17,267 nt of DNA from Halomonas sp. Its GTDB lineage: Bacteria > Pseudomonadota > Gammaproteobacteria > Pseudomonadales > Halomonadaceae. Below the pieces are notes generated by a model, which was not told the DNA's origin, searched no databases, and saw only the letters and a list, made by a program, of their open reading frames with translations. Shown here one piece after another: positions 1 to 6,998 of the stretch (its first letter is position 1; every line of letters starts with the position of its first letter). Both the position numbers and the translations under genes were made by a program. The DNA lies in assembly GCA_007116835.1 (NCBI GenBank), contig SKHS01000028.1:1-17267 (forward strand). Direction: 5' to 3'.

Positions 1-300
1 ATCGAAGTGAGGCAGGATAGTTTTTACTTCGTACTTACGTGCTAAGGTGCCGTCGATCCCATCGATCATCATCGCTGCGCCAAGCCAGAGCAGGCAGGCA
101 ATTGGGTTGTTGTCGATTAGCGAGAGCAGCGCCATCGTGCCGAGCAGTACGCCACTGGCCGTAAAGACATGCACGCTCCATGCCTTGTATATCGAAGCGC
201 GGGATTCTGTGTGTGAAGGGAGCGATTGAACCACGTTAACCCCATTGGGAACGTGTTGTCCCCGTACTGTTCGGTGTATTGATAAGTGTGTAAAAATCAT
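1..300 (-). CDS. pcs: Phosphatidylcholine synthase, N-terminal part (cut by window edge)
   Basis: Probable CDP-diacylglycerol:choline O-phosphatidyltransferase, a membrane enzyme that makes phosphatidylcholine in one step from choline and CDP-diacylglycerol. The reverse strand is open from an ATG at 300 (two TAG stops lie just upstream) to base 1, about 100 residues. A hydrophobic segment beginning AWSVHVFTASGVLLG is typical of bacterial Pcs. The CDP-alcohol phosphatidyltransferase signature follows as DGIDGTLAR (D-x2-D-G-x2-A-R), ending near base 36. The downstream half of the motif (Gx3Dx3D) lies outside the window. The start is uncertain: the ATG at 300 has a G-rich stretch too close to it, while a GTG at 234 follows GGGG at better spacing and would give an N-terminus nearer the usual length. 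It could be another CDP-alcohol phosphatidyltransferase, but the VHVFTASG segment argues for Pcs. Confidence 0.72.
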   Translation of the reverse strand, partial: MIFTHLSIHRTVRGQHVPNGVNVVQSLPSHTESRASIYKAWSVHVFTASGVLLGTMALLSLIDNNPIACLLWLGAAMMIDGIDGTLARKYEVKTILPHFD

Positions 301-369
301 ACCCTACTACAAGAAGATACCCAGCGAATACGCAGACCGGTCATCTGGACATGGCGCGTTCGTGCAAAA

Positions 370-375
370 AGTATA
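370..375 (-). promoter_or_regulatory. Candidate -10 box for the phosphatidylcholine synthase gene
   Basis: The minus strand reads TATACT here, matching TATAAT at five of six bases, about 70 nt upstream of the ATG at 300 and just after the tag stop codon. The best hexamer 17 nt upstream (TAGCAA) is a poor -35. It would give the gene its own promoter separate from tag. This is pattern matching only. Confidence 0.3.
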
Positions 376-394
376 GTGTCTCGTGCCGCTGTTG

Positions 395-1033
395 CTATGT
401 AGGTCGCTGAAATTTCTGCCGCGTTTGCTCTACCCGCTCTCGAGTGATGCACGTTAACGAGTGGTCATTGAGTAGCCCCATGGCCTGCATAAACGCAAAC
501 ACGGTGGTAGGTCCAACGAATTTCCAGCCGCGCTTTTTCAATTCGTTAGCAAGTGCGATGGATTCAAACGAGGTGGTTTGGGATTGTGGTGGTGCTAATT
601 CGGTCGGTTCATAGCGCCACAAGAACGCGGCCAGCGAGCCTTCCTGTTCGACCATTTCCAGCGCCCGCTGAGCATTATTAATCACCGCTTCAATTTTGCC
701 ACGATGTCGAATAATGCCGGCATTTTGTAGCAAACGTTGCACATCCTCTTCGCCAAAGCGGGCAACCTGATAGAAGTCGAAGTGATGAAAGGCGCCACGG
801 AAGTTCTCGCGCTTGTTGAGAATGGTGCGCCAGCTCAAGCCTGACTGAAAACTTTCCAAACAGAGCTTCTCAAATAGCCGCTGGTCGTCAGCTACCGGAA
901 ATCCCCACTCGTTATCATGATAGGGCAGGAACTCGGCGGCACCTCCACACCACTGGCAGCGCGGGTGTCCATCAGGGGCAATAACATCAGGCGTGGAAAC
1001 GTCTCCGTTTGTATTGCTCCTACTGTATTCCAT
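395..1033 (-). CDS. tag: DNA-3-methyladenine glycosylase I
   Basis: Base-excision repair glycosylase that removes 3-methyladenine from alkylated DNA; cytoplasmic. The 212-residue product aligns by eye to E. coli Tag along its length: YHDNEWG, LCLE...GLSW, KREN, AGIIRHRGKI, LKKRGWKFVGPT and FMQAMGLLNDH. Zinc ligands of the HhH-Tag fold are present: C26 and H39 (same 13-residue spacing as E. coli C4/H17) and the His and Cys of NDHSLTC near the C-terminus. The pocket residues equivalent to E. coli E38 and W46 are E60 and W68. The reading frame runs back to 1147, but those extra residues do not resemble Tag and overlap the divergent acetyltransferase, so I chose the ATG at 1033. This start still carries about 22 residues more than E. 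coli Tag and has only a weak ribosome binding site. Confidence 0.93.
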   Translation of the reverse strand: MEYSRSNTNGDVSTPDVIAPDGHPRCQWCGGAAEFLPYHDNEWGFPVADDQRLFEKLCLESFQSGLSWRTILNKRENFRGAFHHFDFYQVARFGEEDVQRLLQNAGIIRHRGKIEAVINNAQRALEMVEQEGSLAAFLWRYEPTELAPPQSQTTSFESIALANELKKRGWKFVGPTTVFAFMQAMGLLNDHSLTCITRERVEQTRQKFQRPT

Positions 1034-1121
1034 TGCCGATACGTTGTTTACTAAAGGCTGGAAATACAGAGTTGGGATGACGTTAGCTTCGTAATAAATA
1101 ATGATGTTAGGAGATAGCACT

Positions 1122-1571
1122 ATGACCACAATTCGCGCGGCAACCATTCACGATCTTGAGGCCTTAACCGAGTTGCTGGAGGGCTACCGGCAATTCTATC
1201 AGCAGCCGAGTGATATCGCTTCGGCGCGTGATTTCTTGCGGCAGCGCTTTGGGCAGGCGGACTCGCGCATTCTGGTTAGCGAAAACAGTGAAGGTAACCT
1301 CACCGGCTTCGTGCAGCTTTATCCTGGGGTTTCCACGGTGGGTCTGAATGCCCGTTGGACGCTAAACGACCTCTTTGTACAGCCAGAGTGCCGCGATAAA
1401 GGCACGGGCAGGGCGCTGATGGAGGCGGCGACCCAGCTGGCGCGTGAACATGGCGTTGCGCGTTTGATTCTGATGACCCAGGTAGAAAACGAGCGCGCCC
1501 AGCACCTTTATGAGTCATTAGGCTGGCAGCGAAATACAGCGTTTTATGGCTATCTGCTGGATGTGAAATAA
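1122..1571 (+). CDS. GNAT family N-acetyltransferase
   Basis: Single-domain GCN5-related acetyltransferase of 149 residues. It would transfer an acetyl group from acetyl-CoA to an amine; the substrate cannot be read from sequence. The acetyl-CoA-binding motif A is clear: the LNDLFVQPECR strand followed by the pyrophosphate loop RDKGTGRALM (R-x2-G-x-G/A), then a helix and LILMTQVENERAQHLYESLGW, the usual motif B ending. The ATG at 1122 has AGGAG at 1109-1113 with 8 nt spacing and is preferred over the in-frame ATG at 1101. It is divergent from tag and convergent with the TetR gene, from whose end it is separated by only 8 bases, so it is probably transcribed alone. Confidence 0.9.
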   Translation: MTTIRAATIHDLEALTELLEGYRQFYQQPSDIASARDFLRQRFGQADSRILVSENSEGNLTGFVQLYPGVSTVGLNARWTLNDLFVQPECRDKGTGRALMEAATQLAREHGVARLILMTQVENERAQHLYESLGWQRNTAFYGYLLDVK

Positions 1572-1579
1572 GCGTGATG

Positions 1580-2206
1580 CTATCTCGCATGAGGCTCTAC
1601 CAACAGGCCCCGCATGAGCGTATCGACCATGCTCTCGTACTCGTCTGCCAAAACAAACTGCTCTGGATCCTGCAACCAGTTGAACGATATGCCGAGCAAA
1701 AAACCGTGAAACTGACGGCGGGCACTTGCGGGGCTGAGACCAGGCCGTAAATGACCATGTTGTTGAGCCTGCTCAAAGAGCTGCTCTACCTGTGTTTTTG
1801 CATGCTCAGAGAGCTGAGTAATCATACTAATACGCGGGTGATGATCTTCCAGCTTTTCACAGCGATGTAGCACGATGGTTGCTGCGCGCTGTAGAGGTAG
1901 GTTATGGCAGATCGCCCCTAGTGCGCACTGGGCAATGGCGTGCAAGCACTCAGTGGGCGATGTTCCCAGCCGAAGGATAGCATCATCGACAATTTCATCG
2001 AGCGGTACGCGAACGCGCTCTAACAGGGCATTGAATACCGCAGCCTTGTCTTCAAAGTGCCAGTAAATGGCACCACGGGTAACGCCCGCCTCAGTGGCAA
2101 TATGTGCCAGTGTGGTTCGCGACACGCCCTGGGTAAGAAACTGCGTTTCTGCGGCATCGAGAATAGCTTCACGGGTGCGTTCCGCTTCGGCTTTGCGGCG
2201 TGACAT
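1580..2206 (-). CDS. TetR/AcrR-family repressor of the adjacent RND efflux pump
   Basis: DNA-binding repressor of 208 residues. The N-terminal TetR helix-turn-helix is very close to AcrR: TREAILDAAETQFLTQGVS, then TTLAHIATEAGVTRGAIYWHF (GVTRGAIYWHF is shared with AcrR). The remaining ~150 residues form the variable ligand-binding domain, with FHGFLLGISFNWLQDP near the C-terminus as in AcrR-type proteins. The frame is open upstream to 2296, but the ATG at 2206 has AGGAG 5 nt upstream and starts exactly where AcrR homologues start. It is divergent from the adaptor and permease genes. Family knowledge says such a regulator binds the shared intergenic region, represses the pump and often itself, and lets go on binding a toxic substrate. 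The ligand is unknown. Confidence 0.92.
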   Translation of the reverse strand: MSRRKAEAERTREAILDAAETQFLTQGVSRTTLAHIATEAGVTRGAIYWHFEDKAAVFNALLERVRVPLDEIVDDAILRLGTSPTECLHAIAQCALGAICHNLPLQRAATIVLHRCEKLEDHHPRISMITQLSEHAKTQVEQLFEQAQQHGHLRPGLSPASARRQFHGFLLGISFNWLQDPEQFVLADEYESMVDTLMRGLLVEPHAR

Positions 2207-2275
2207 AGCAGCTCCTAACCATAAAAAGGGCCATATATTGGCATTGCTGGATGGCAAAGTCCCCAGTAGGACATT

Positions 2276-2328
2276 AGTATACATGTATACTGACATTCAT
2301 GAATGTCAGTGAAGGTTTTCACTGACAT
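2276..2328. promoter_or_regulatory. Candidate TetR operator: three overlapping dyads between regulator and pump genes
   Basis: Three inverted repeats overlap here. The first is a perfect 16-bp palindrome, AGTATACATGTATACT (2276-2291). The second is a perfect 22-bp palindrome (2289-2310) centred on TTCATGAA. The third has 11-bp arms ATGTCAGTGAA (2303-2313) and TTCACTGACAT (2318-2328) around GGTT. The half-site TGACAT/ATGTCA occurs at 2291-2296, 2303-2308 and 2323-2328, so the middle copy belongs to two dyads. The layout resembles AcrR-type operators, where a long palindrome overlaps the pump promoter. Both strands of the first palindrome contain TATACT-like -10 hexamers, and CTGACA at 2322-2327 is a possible -35 for the pump. 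Binding by the adjacent regulator is inferred. Confidence 0.7.
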
Positions 2329-2368
2329 GTGTTGTTAAACGTTTTTAAACACCGCCGAGGAGTCCGCT

Positions 2369-3466
2369 GTGCATAAGACTGTGATTCGATTGTTGCCAGC
2401 GCTGCTGGTTCTGCTGCTGGTAGCGGGAGCTGTACATGCTAAAAGCCAGCACGAAACCCCGCCTCGGCCGGTGAAACTGATGACGTTAGAGGCGGCTAGT
2501 GCAACGTTACAACGCCAATTTCCAGCGCGCGTTGAAGCGACCACACGGAGTAATTTATCGTTTCGCATGGCAGGCGAATTATTAGAGCTGAACGTGAGCC
2601 CCGGCCAGCGGGTAACGGAAGGAACCCTAATTGCGCGTATTGACGACCGCAACGCGCGTAGCGAGCTAGATAGCGTACGTTCGAGGCTAGAGTTGGCCCG
2701 CGCAACGCGGGAGCGAATGCGTTATACACTGGAGCGTGGTGCGGTCAGTCAGGCACAGTTTGATGAGTCGGATGCTGAGTTGCGCGCGGCCCAGGCGACC
2801 TTTGAGCAGGCTGAAGAGCGGCTAGAGAACACTCGGCTACGTGCGCCTTATGACGGCGTGATTGCCCGAGTGCCGGTCGATAACCGTCAGATTGTCCAAG
2901 TGCAAGAAACAGTGGCGGTCATTCAGCAGCCAGGAGAGCTAGATGTCGTGTTTCATCTGCCTGAGCAGATTGTGCAGCAGATACCCCGACAGGACGAGAC
3001 CACTCCCTTTGAAACGGCGATGGCCTTCGAAGTGCGCTTTGGTAATAGTGAAAAACCTTACCTTGCACGGCTGGCCTCTTATACCACCCAAACCTCTGCA
3101 CAAAGCCTTGCTTACGAAGTGACTCTGCGCCTAGCGCAGCCGGACGATATTACCCTGCTTGATGGCATGAGTGCGACGGTACGGCTCGACTTGGGGCAAC
3201 TGTTGCCAACCCAGGAAAACCCCGTTTGGCATTTACCACCAGATGCCCTTAGCTATCTTGGTGAAAACCCTGAGCAAGCAGTGGTGTGGCGTTTTATAGC
3301 GCCTGATCGTGTTGAAGCTGTGCCGGTCGAGGTGGGGCGTTTAACGTCAAAAGGCCTGGAAGTGAGTGGCGCGCTGGATGCTGGCGATCGTGTTGTGGCT
3401 GCTGGCGCGCCGCGACTTAGCGCCGACATGCGAGTAACTCCGTGGGAAAAGGAACAGGGGCTCTAA
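2369..3466 (+). CDS. RND efflux pump periplasmic adaptor subunit (membrane fusion protein)
   Basis: Periplasmic adaptor of 365 residues that would bridge the inner-membrane RND permease and an outer-membrane channel. The N-terminus has a positive start, a hydrophobic core LLPALLVLLLVAG and a likely signal peptidase I site after AVHA (residue 24). There is no lipobox cysteine, unlike AcrA or MexA. The domains run in HlyD/AcrA order: barrel start RPVKLMTLEAAS, lipoyl half-motif FRMAGELLELNVSPGQRVTEGTLIARID, an alpha-hairpin coiled coil (about residues 90-155), the second lipoyl half TRLRAPYDGVIARVPVDNRQIV, then beta-barrel and membrane-proximal domains. The GTG start at 2369 has GAGGAG 6 nt upstream. 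The stop is one base before the permease ATG, so the two form one operon. Confidence 0.93.
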   Translation: MHKTVIRLLPALLVLLLVAGAVHAKSQHETPPRPVKLMTLEAASATLQRQFPARVEATTRSNLSFRMAGELLELNVSPGQRVTEGTLIARIDDRNARSELDSVRSRLELARATRERMRYTLERGAVSQAQFDESDAELRAAQATFEQAEERLENTRLRAPYDGVIARVPVDNRQIVQVQETVAVIQQPGELDVVFHLPEQIVQQIPRQDETTPFETAMAFEVRFGNSEKPYLARLASYTTQTSAQSLAYEVTLRLAQPDDITLLDGMSATVRLDLGQLLPTQENPVWHLPPDALSYLGENPEQAVVWRFIAPDRVEAVPVEVGRLTSKGLEVSGALDAGDRVVAAGAPRLSADMRVTPWEKEQGL

Positions 3467-3467
3467 G

Positions 3468-6400
3468 ATGGTTGATTACTTCTTACGCCACCGCGCGGCC
3501 AGCTATCTGCTAACAGTGGTGCTTCTGGTCGGTGGGTCACTGGCCTTCACTGGTATGGGACAGCTTGAGTTTCCTGAGTTCACCATTCGCAATGCGCTGG
3601 TCACGACCCAGTACCCAGGGGCGACGCCAGAAGAGGTCGAGCAAGAAATTACCTCGACACTAGAAGAAGCCATTCAGGAAATGCCGTCGGTGAAGCGTAT
3701 TAGTTCGGTGAGCTCTGATGGCCTTTCACAGATTACCGTTGAGCTAAAAAGCACGGTGCAAAACGATGAGCTTGAGCAGCTGTGGGATTTTTTACGCCGT
3801 AAAGTAGGCGATGCTCAGCCCTCTTTGCCACCAGGTGCCCACGAGTCGCGGGTGAACGATGATTTTGGCGATGTCTTCGGTTTGCTGATCAATCTCACCG
3901 GCGATGGCTACGAAATGCCTGACTTAAAAGATCATGCCGAGTTTCTGAAGCGCGAACTTGCACTGGTCGATGGTGTTGAAAAAGTCTCGTTGGCTGGGGT
4001 AAGAGGCGAGCGCATTTTTATTGAAGTAGACCGCGAACGGCTGCGTGCGCTGAATATCCCACTAACATCGTTACAGCAGCTATTGGAGACCCAAAATGCT
4101 GTGGTGGATTCGGGTCACTTAAAGCAAGACGGCCAGCGGTTTCGAATTACGCCCTCTGGCAGTGCGGCGGATATTGAAGATTTGCGTGCGCTAATTGTTA
4201 GTGAAGGCAGCGGTGAGCTGGTGAGATTGAGCGATATCGCTGAAATTTCCCGCGGTTTGGAAGAACGCCCCCAACAGCTGTATCGCGATAAAGGACGGCA
4301 TGCTATTTCCCTGGGGATTTCGTTTGAAAGTGGCGTGAATGTTGTTGAGGTGGGCGCTCGTCTTGAGCAGCGACTCGACGAACTGGAAGCACGCACGCCG
4401 CTGGGTATGGAGCTTAACGTTGTTTATGACCAGCCCAAGGTGGTGGATGAGTCGGTATCGGGGTTTTTGGTCAGCCTGATTCAGGCGGTTGCTATTGTCA
4501 TTGTGGTACTCATGCTGTTTATGGGCTGGCGCAGTGGCTTGCTGATGGGCTTTATTCTGCTAGTCACTATTGTTGGCACGTTCATGTTCATGCGCATTCA
4601 CGGCCTGCAGCTAGAGAAAATTTCCCTAGGTGCCCTTATTATTGCGCTAGGCATGTTGGTGGATAATGCCATTGTGGTGACCGAAGGTATGCTGGTTGGC
4701 CTAAAACGTGGTCAGAGTATTCGTGAGTCAGCGCATCAGGTGGTTCGGCAAAATGCGTGGCCGCTGCTGGCTGCAACGTTAATTGCGGTGGCGGCCTTTG
4801 CGCCGATCGGATTGTCCCAGGATACAACAGGTGAGTTTATTGGCTCGCTTTTTTACGTGCTGTTGTACTCCCTGCTACTGAGCTGGTTTGCTGCGCTCAC
4901 GCTAACGCCTTTTTACTTCAAACTGTTGTTTCGCAATGTGGCACCTAGTAGCGGTGATGAAGATCCTTACCAAGGAAGAATATACCGGCTGTTTAACCGA
5001 GTCATCATCGAGGGGATACGGTGGAAGTGGGTAACGCTTGGCACGGTGGTGGTTATGCTAGCGGGTGCAGTGTTTGGCTTTGGTTATGTGAAAAACGCCT
5101 TTTTCCCAGCCTCCAATACGCCTATTTTCTTTGTTGATTACCGCACCCCGGAAGGCACCGATATTCTCGAAACCGAGCGGCGGGTCGCTGAGCTTGAAGA
5201 GAGTGTGATGGGGATGGAGGGCATCCACCAACTGACCACCATTGTGGGGGGCGGCGCCCAGCGTTTTACGCTTACCTACGCGCCGGAAGATCGCTTTGCT
5301 AGCTATGCGCAGCTAATTATCGAAACCAATGATAAAGCCACCCAGCAAGCGCGCATGGCGGATGTTGAAGCAACGCTTGCGCGCGACCATAGCGACATCG
5401 ATTACAAGATAGCGCCGCTGGAGGTTGGCCCTGCCCCTAAAGCTAAGCTTGAAGCGCGACTCTACGGCAGCGACCCAGCGGTACTGCGCGAGTTAGGTGA
5501 TCAAGTCGCGGCGCTGTTTCATGACACGCCCGACCTGATCAGCGTGCGCACTAACTGGCGTAACCGGGTGCAGTCAGTGGTGCCTATTTTTGCTGAAGAT
5601 GCGGCGCGGCGGTTGGGCGTTACACGAGAAAGTCTGGCGGCCACCCTGGCGCTAAGCACCAGTGGCAGTCAAGTGGGTGTGTATCGTGATGGTAGTGATC
5701 TGATTCCCATTGTCGCCAGAGCGATACCGGCGCAGCGCAATGACATCGACAATATAGGCTCATTGAACGTATGGAGTGCCGAACAGGGGCGTTATATCAC
5801 CGCTGACCAAGTGATGCGTGATGTGACAACCCAGGTAGCCGACCCGCTGATTATGCGCCGTAACCGCGAAAGGATGCTGGCGGTATATGGCGAGCCCCAC
5901 CCTTTAAGCGGCGTAACAGCAGCCAGCGTACTCGACCAAGTACGGCCACAAGTAGAAGCGCTGGAGCTACCCCCTGGGTATCGGCTGGAGTGGGGGGGCG
6001 AGTTTGAGACGTCAGGCGATGCACAGCGTGCGCTTTTTGCCTCGTTGCCGTTAGGGTTGGCCGTTATGTTTATCATTACGGTGGTGCTGTTTAATAACTT
6101 CCGTCAAGCATTGGCCGTTTGGTTCCTGGTGCCGCTGACTATCATTGGGGTGGTGATTGCTCTGCTAATCACCGGTATGCCGTTTTCGTTTATGGCGCTG
6201 CTAGGCACGCTGAGTTTGATTGGCATGGTGATCAAAAATGCCATTGTGCTGGTAGAGGAAATCAATGTGCAGCTACCGTTACATAAAGACCGCTACCACG
6301 CGGTCGTGCGGGCGGCAGTCAGTCGCGTTCGGCCGGTTGCCATGGCTGCACTAACCACTATGTTGGGGCTGATACCGCTGATTAGCGATGCATTTTTCGC

Positions 6401-6506
6401 CAGCATGGCGGTCGCACTGATCGGCGGTCTAGGAGTGGCAACACTGCTCACCCTAATTGTTCTGCCTGCCGTTTACTGTGTTCTCTACCGGATTCAGATT
6501 CACTAA
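3468..6506 (+). CDS. RND family multidrug efflux permease (HAE1/AcrB-like superfamily)
   Basis: Inner-membrane proton-driven exporter of 1012 residues, expected to have 12 membrane helices and two large periplasmic loops. The N-terminal helix (about residues 9-30) is followed by QLEFPEF and the porter-domain motif TTQYPGATPEEVE. Helices 2-6 cluster near residues 330-485 and helices 8-12 in the last ~150 residues. The TM4 proton-relay motif reads GMLVDNAIVVTEG: D399 matches AcrB D407, but AcrB D408 is replaced by N400. The TM10 lysine is kept as K923 in MVIKNAIVLVEE (AcrB K940). Single-aspartate RND pumps of this kind form a recognised branch, so I do not read it as broken. It is one base downstream of the adaptor gene. 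No outer-membrane factor gene follows, implying use of a TolC/OprM-type protein made elsewhere. Substrates cannot be told. Confidence 0.93.
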   Translation: MVDYFLRHRAASYLLTVVLLVGGSLAFTGMGQLEFPEFTIRNALVTTQYPGATPEEVEQEITSTLEEAIQEMPSVKRISSVSSDGLSQITVELKSTVQNDELEQLWDFLRRKVGDAQPSLPPGAHESRVNDDFGDVFGLLINLTGDGYEMPDLKDHAEFLKRELALVDGVEKVSLAGVRGERIFIEVDRERLRALNIPLTSLQQLLETQNAVVDSGHLKQDGQRFRITPSGSAADIEDLRALIVSEGSGELVRLSDIAEISRGLEERPQQLYRDKGRHAISLGISFESGVNVVEVGARLEQRLDELEARTPLGMELNVVYDQPKVVDESVSGFLVSLIQAVAIVIVVLMLFMGWRSGLLMGFILLVTIVGTFMFMRIHGLQLEKISLGALIIALGMLVDNAIVVTEGMLVGLKRGQSIRESAHQVVRQNAWPLLAATLIAVAAFAPIGLSQDTTGEFIGSLFYVLLYSLLLSWFAALTLTPFYFKLLFRNVAPSSGDEDPYQGRIYRLFNRVIIEGIRWKWVTLGTVVVMLAGAVFGFGYVKNAFFPASNTPIFFVDYRTPEGTDILETERRVAELEESVMGMEGIHQLTTIVGGGAQRFTLTYAPEDRFASYAQLIIETNDKATQQARMADVEATLARDHSDIDYKIAPLEVGPAPKAKLEARLYGSDPAVLRELGDQVAALFHDTPDLISVRTNWRNRVQSVVPIFAEDAARRLGVTRESLAATLALSTSGSQVGVYRDGSDLIPIVARAIPAQRNDIDNIGSLNVWSAEQGRYITADQVMRDVTTQVADPLIMRRNRERMLAVYGEPHPLSGVTAASVLDQVRPQVEALELPPGYRLEWGGEFETSGDAQRALFASLPLGLAVMFIITVVLFNNFRQALAVWFLVPLTIIGVVIALLITGMPFSFMALLGTLSLIGMVIKNAIVLVEEINVQLPLHKDRYHAVVRAAVSRVRPVAMAALTTMLGLIPLISDAFFASMAVALIGGLGVATLLTLIVLPAVYCVLYRIQIH

Positions 6507-6590
6507 GCGCTGCGGCAATGGTGTTTCGAACAGACCACGTCATGCATACTGGTCGTTGAATAAGTGCGGCGCTCAATGCGTTAGCCACCG

Positions 6591-6596
6591 TATAAT
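6591..6596 (+). promoter_or_regulatory. Consensus -10 box upstream of the small membrane protein gene
   Basis: TATAAT, a perfect sigma-70 -10 hexamer, lies 29 bases before the ATG at 6626. The -35 region at 16-18 bp spacing (around GGCGCT) is poor, so it is a candidate only. It suggests the small gene is transcribed independently of the efflux operon 119 bases upstream. Confidence 0.4.
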
Positions 6597-6625
6597 TAAC
6601 CTTAGCGCAATGAAAGGAGACGCTT

Positions 6626-6850
6626 ATGCAACCCAGTTGGCGGGAATGGATTCAAGGTCATGTAGAAGAAATCCTGACCGCGGTGCTCGCCGCGTTCTTC
6701 ACCGCACTGATGTTTCGTGTTGGGATGGGCATGCTGTTTTCGATTATCGGTGGTCTTGTGATTGCCTACCTGATCCGTCTGGTGGCGGTCCCAAAGGTGG
6801 CCCAGGCGATCAAGCGTCGTTTGCCTGGGTTCAATGACCCTTCACTATAA
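6626..6850 (+). CDS. Small membrane protein of unknown function, 74 residues
   Basis: I do not recognise this protein. Its 74 residues begin with a short amphipathic, charged stretch (WREWIQGHVEEI). A hydrophobic span with one arginine follows (LTAVLAAFFTALMF, then GMGMLFSIIGGLVIAYLI), long enough for two closely packed helices or a hairpin. The tail is basic (KVAQAIKRRLPGF) and probably cytoplasmic. Reality as a gene is supported by AAGGAG 7 nt before the ATG, a consensus -10 box 29 bases upstream and a hairpin about 85 bases after the stop. It sits between the efflux operon and a convergent LysR gene; nothing ties it to either. Confidence 0.75.
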   Translation: MQPSWREWIQGHVEEILTAVLAAFFTALMFRVGMGMLFSIIGGLVIAYLIRLVAVPKVAQAIKRRLPGFNDPSL

Positions 6851-6933
6851 TCAACTGAGCGCGGATTAGCAGTTAAGCTAGCCCGCGTTTATCCGTGACT
6901 GCTGTTGGCGTTTAGATGTGTGTCAGTCAACGG

Positions 6934-6957
6934 AAAGCTCGGCCATTGCCGAGCTTT
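6934..6957. terminator. Bidirectional intrinsic terminator candidate
   Basis: Perfect 10-bp stem AAAGCTCGGC / GCCGAGCTTT with the tetraloop CATT, placed between the convergent small membrane protein and LysR genes. The stem carries A's on one side and T's on the other, so a short U-run is present when read from either strand, as in shared terminators. There is no extended T tract beyond the stem, so efficiency is uncertain. Confidence 0.72.
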
Positions 6958-6980
6958 GTCGATTGTAATGAGGGGAAGCT

Positions 6981-6998
6981 GCGCCGCTTACGCGGCGC
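6981..6998 (-). other. GC-rich hairpin around the LysR stop codon
   Basis: GCGCCGC (6981-6987) and GCGGCGC (6992-6998) pair perfectly around TTAC, which holds the LysR stop codon. No T run follows on the minus strand, so it is more likely a 3'-end stabilising fold that works with the 6934-6957 terminator than a terminator by itself. Confidence 0.45.

Noticed and set aside
1034..1147. Upstream extension of the tag reading frame
   Set aside because: The extra 38 residues do not resemble Tag and run into the start of the divergent acetyltransferase gene; the ATG at 1033 is the better start.
1572..1579. Terminator between the convergent acetyltransferase and TetR genes
   Set aside because: Only 8 bases separate the stop codons and I saw no hairpin with a T run around them.
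2207..2296. Upstream extension of the TetR reading frame to 2296
   Set aside because: It would put the first palindrome inside the coding region. AGGAG right before the ATG at 2206 and alignment with AcrR starts favour 2206.
2067..2312. Plus-strand reading frame antisense to the TetR gene
   Set aside because: It is a shadow of the TetR coding strand with no ribosome binding site; it also spans the operator region.
2345..2350. TTAAAC/TTTAAA as the -10 of the efflux operon with CTGACA (2322-2327) as -35
   Set aside because: It would start the transcript almost at the Shine-Dalgarno sequence, leaving a very short leader; kept only as a possibility within the operator entry.
6457..6837. 126-residue reading frame overlapping the permease end and the small membrane protein
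   Set aside because: It overlaps two better-supported genes in another frame, has a composition unlike a folded protein and lacks a ribosome binding site.
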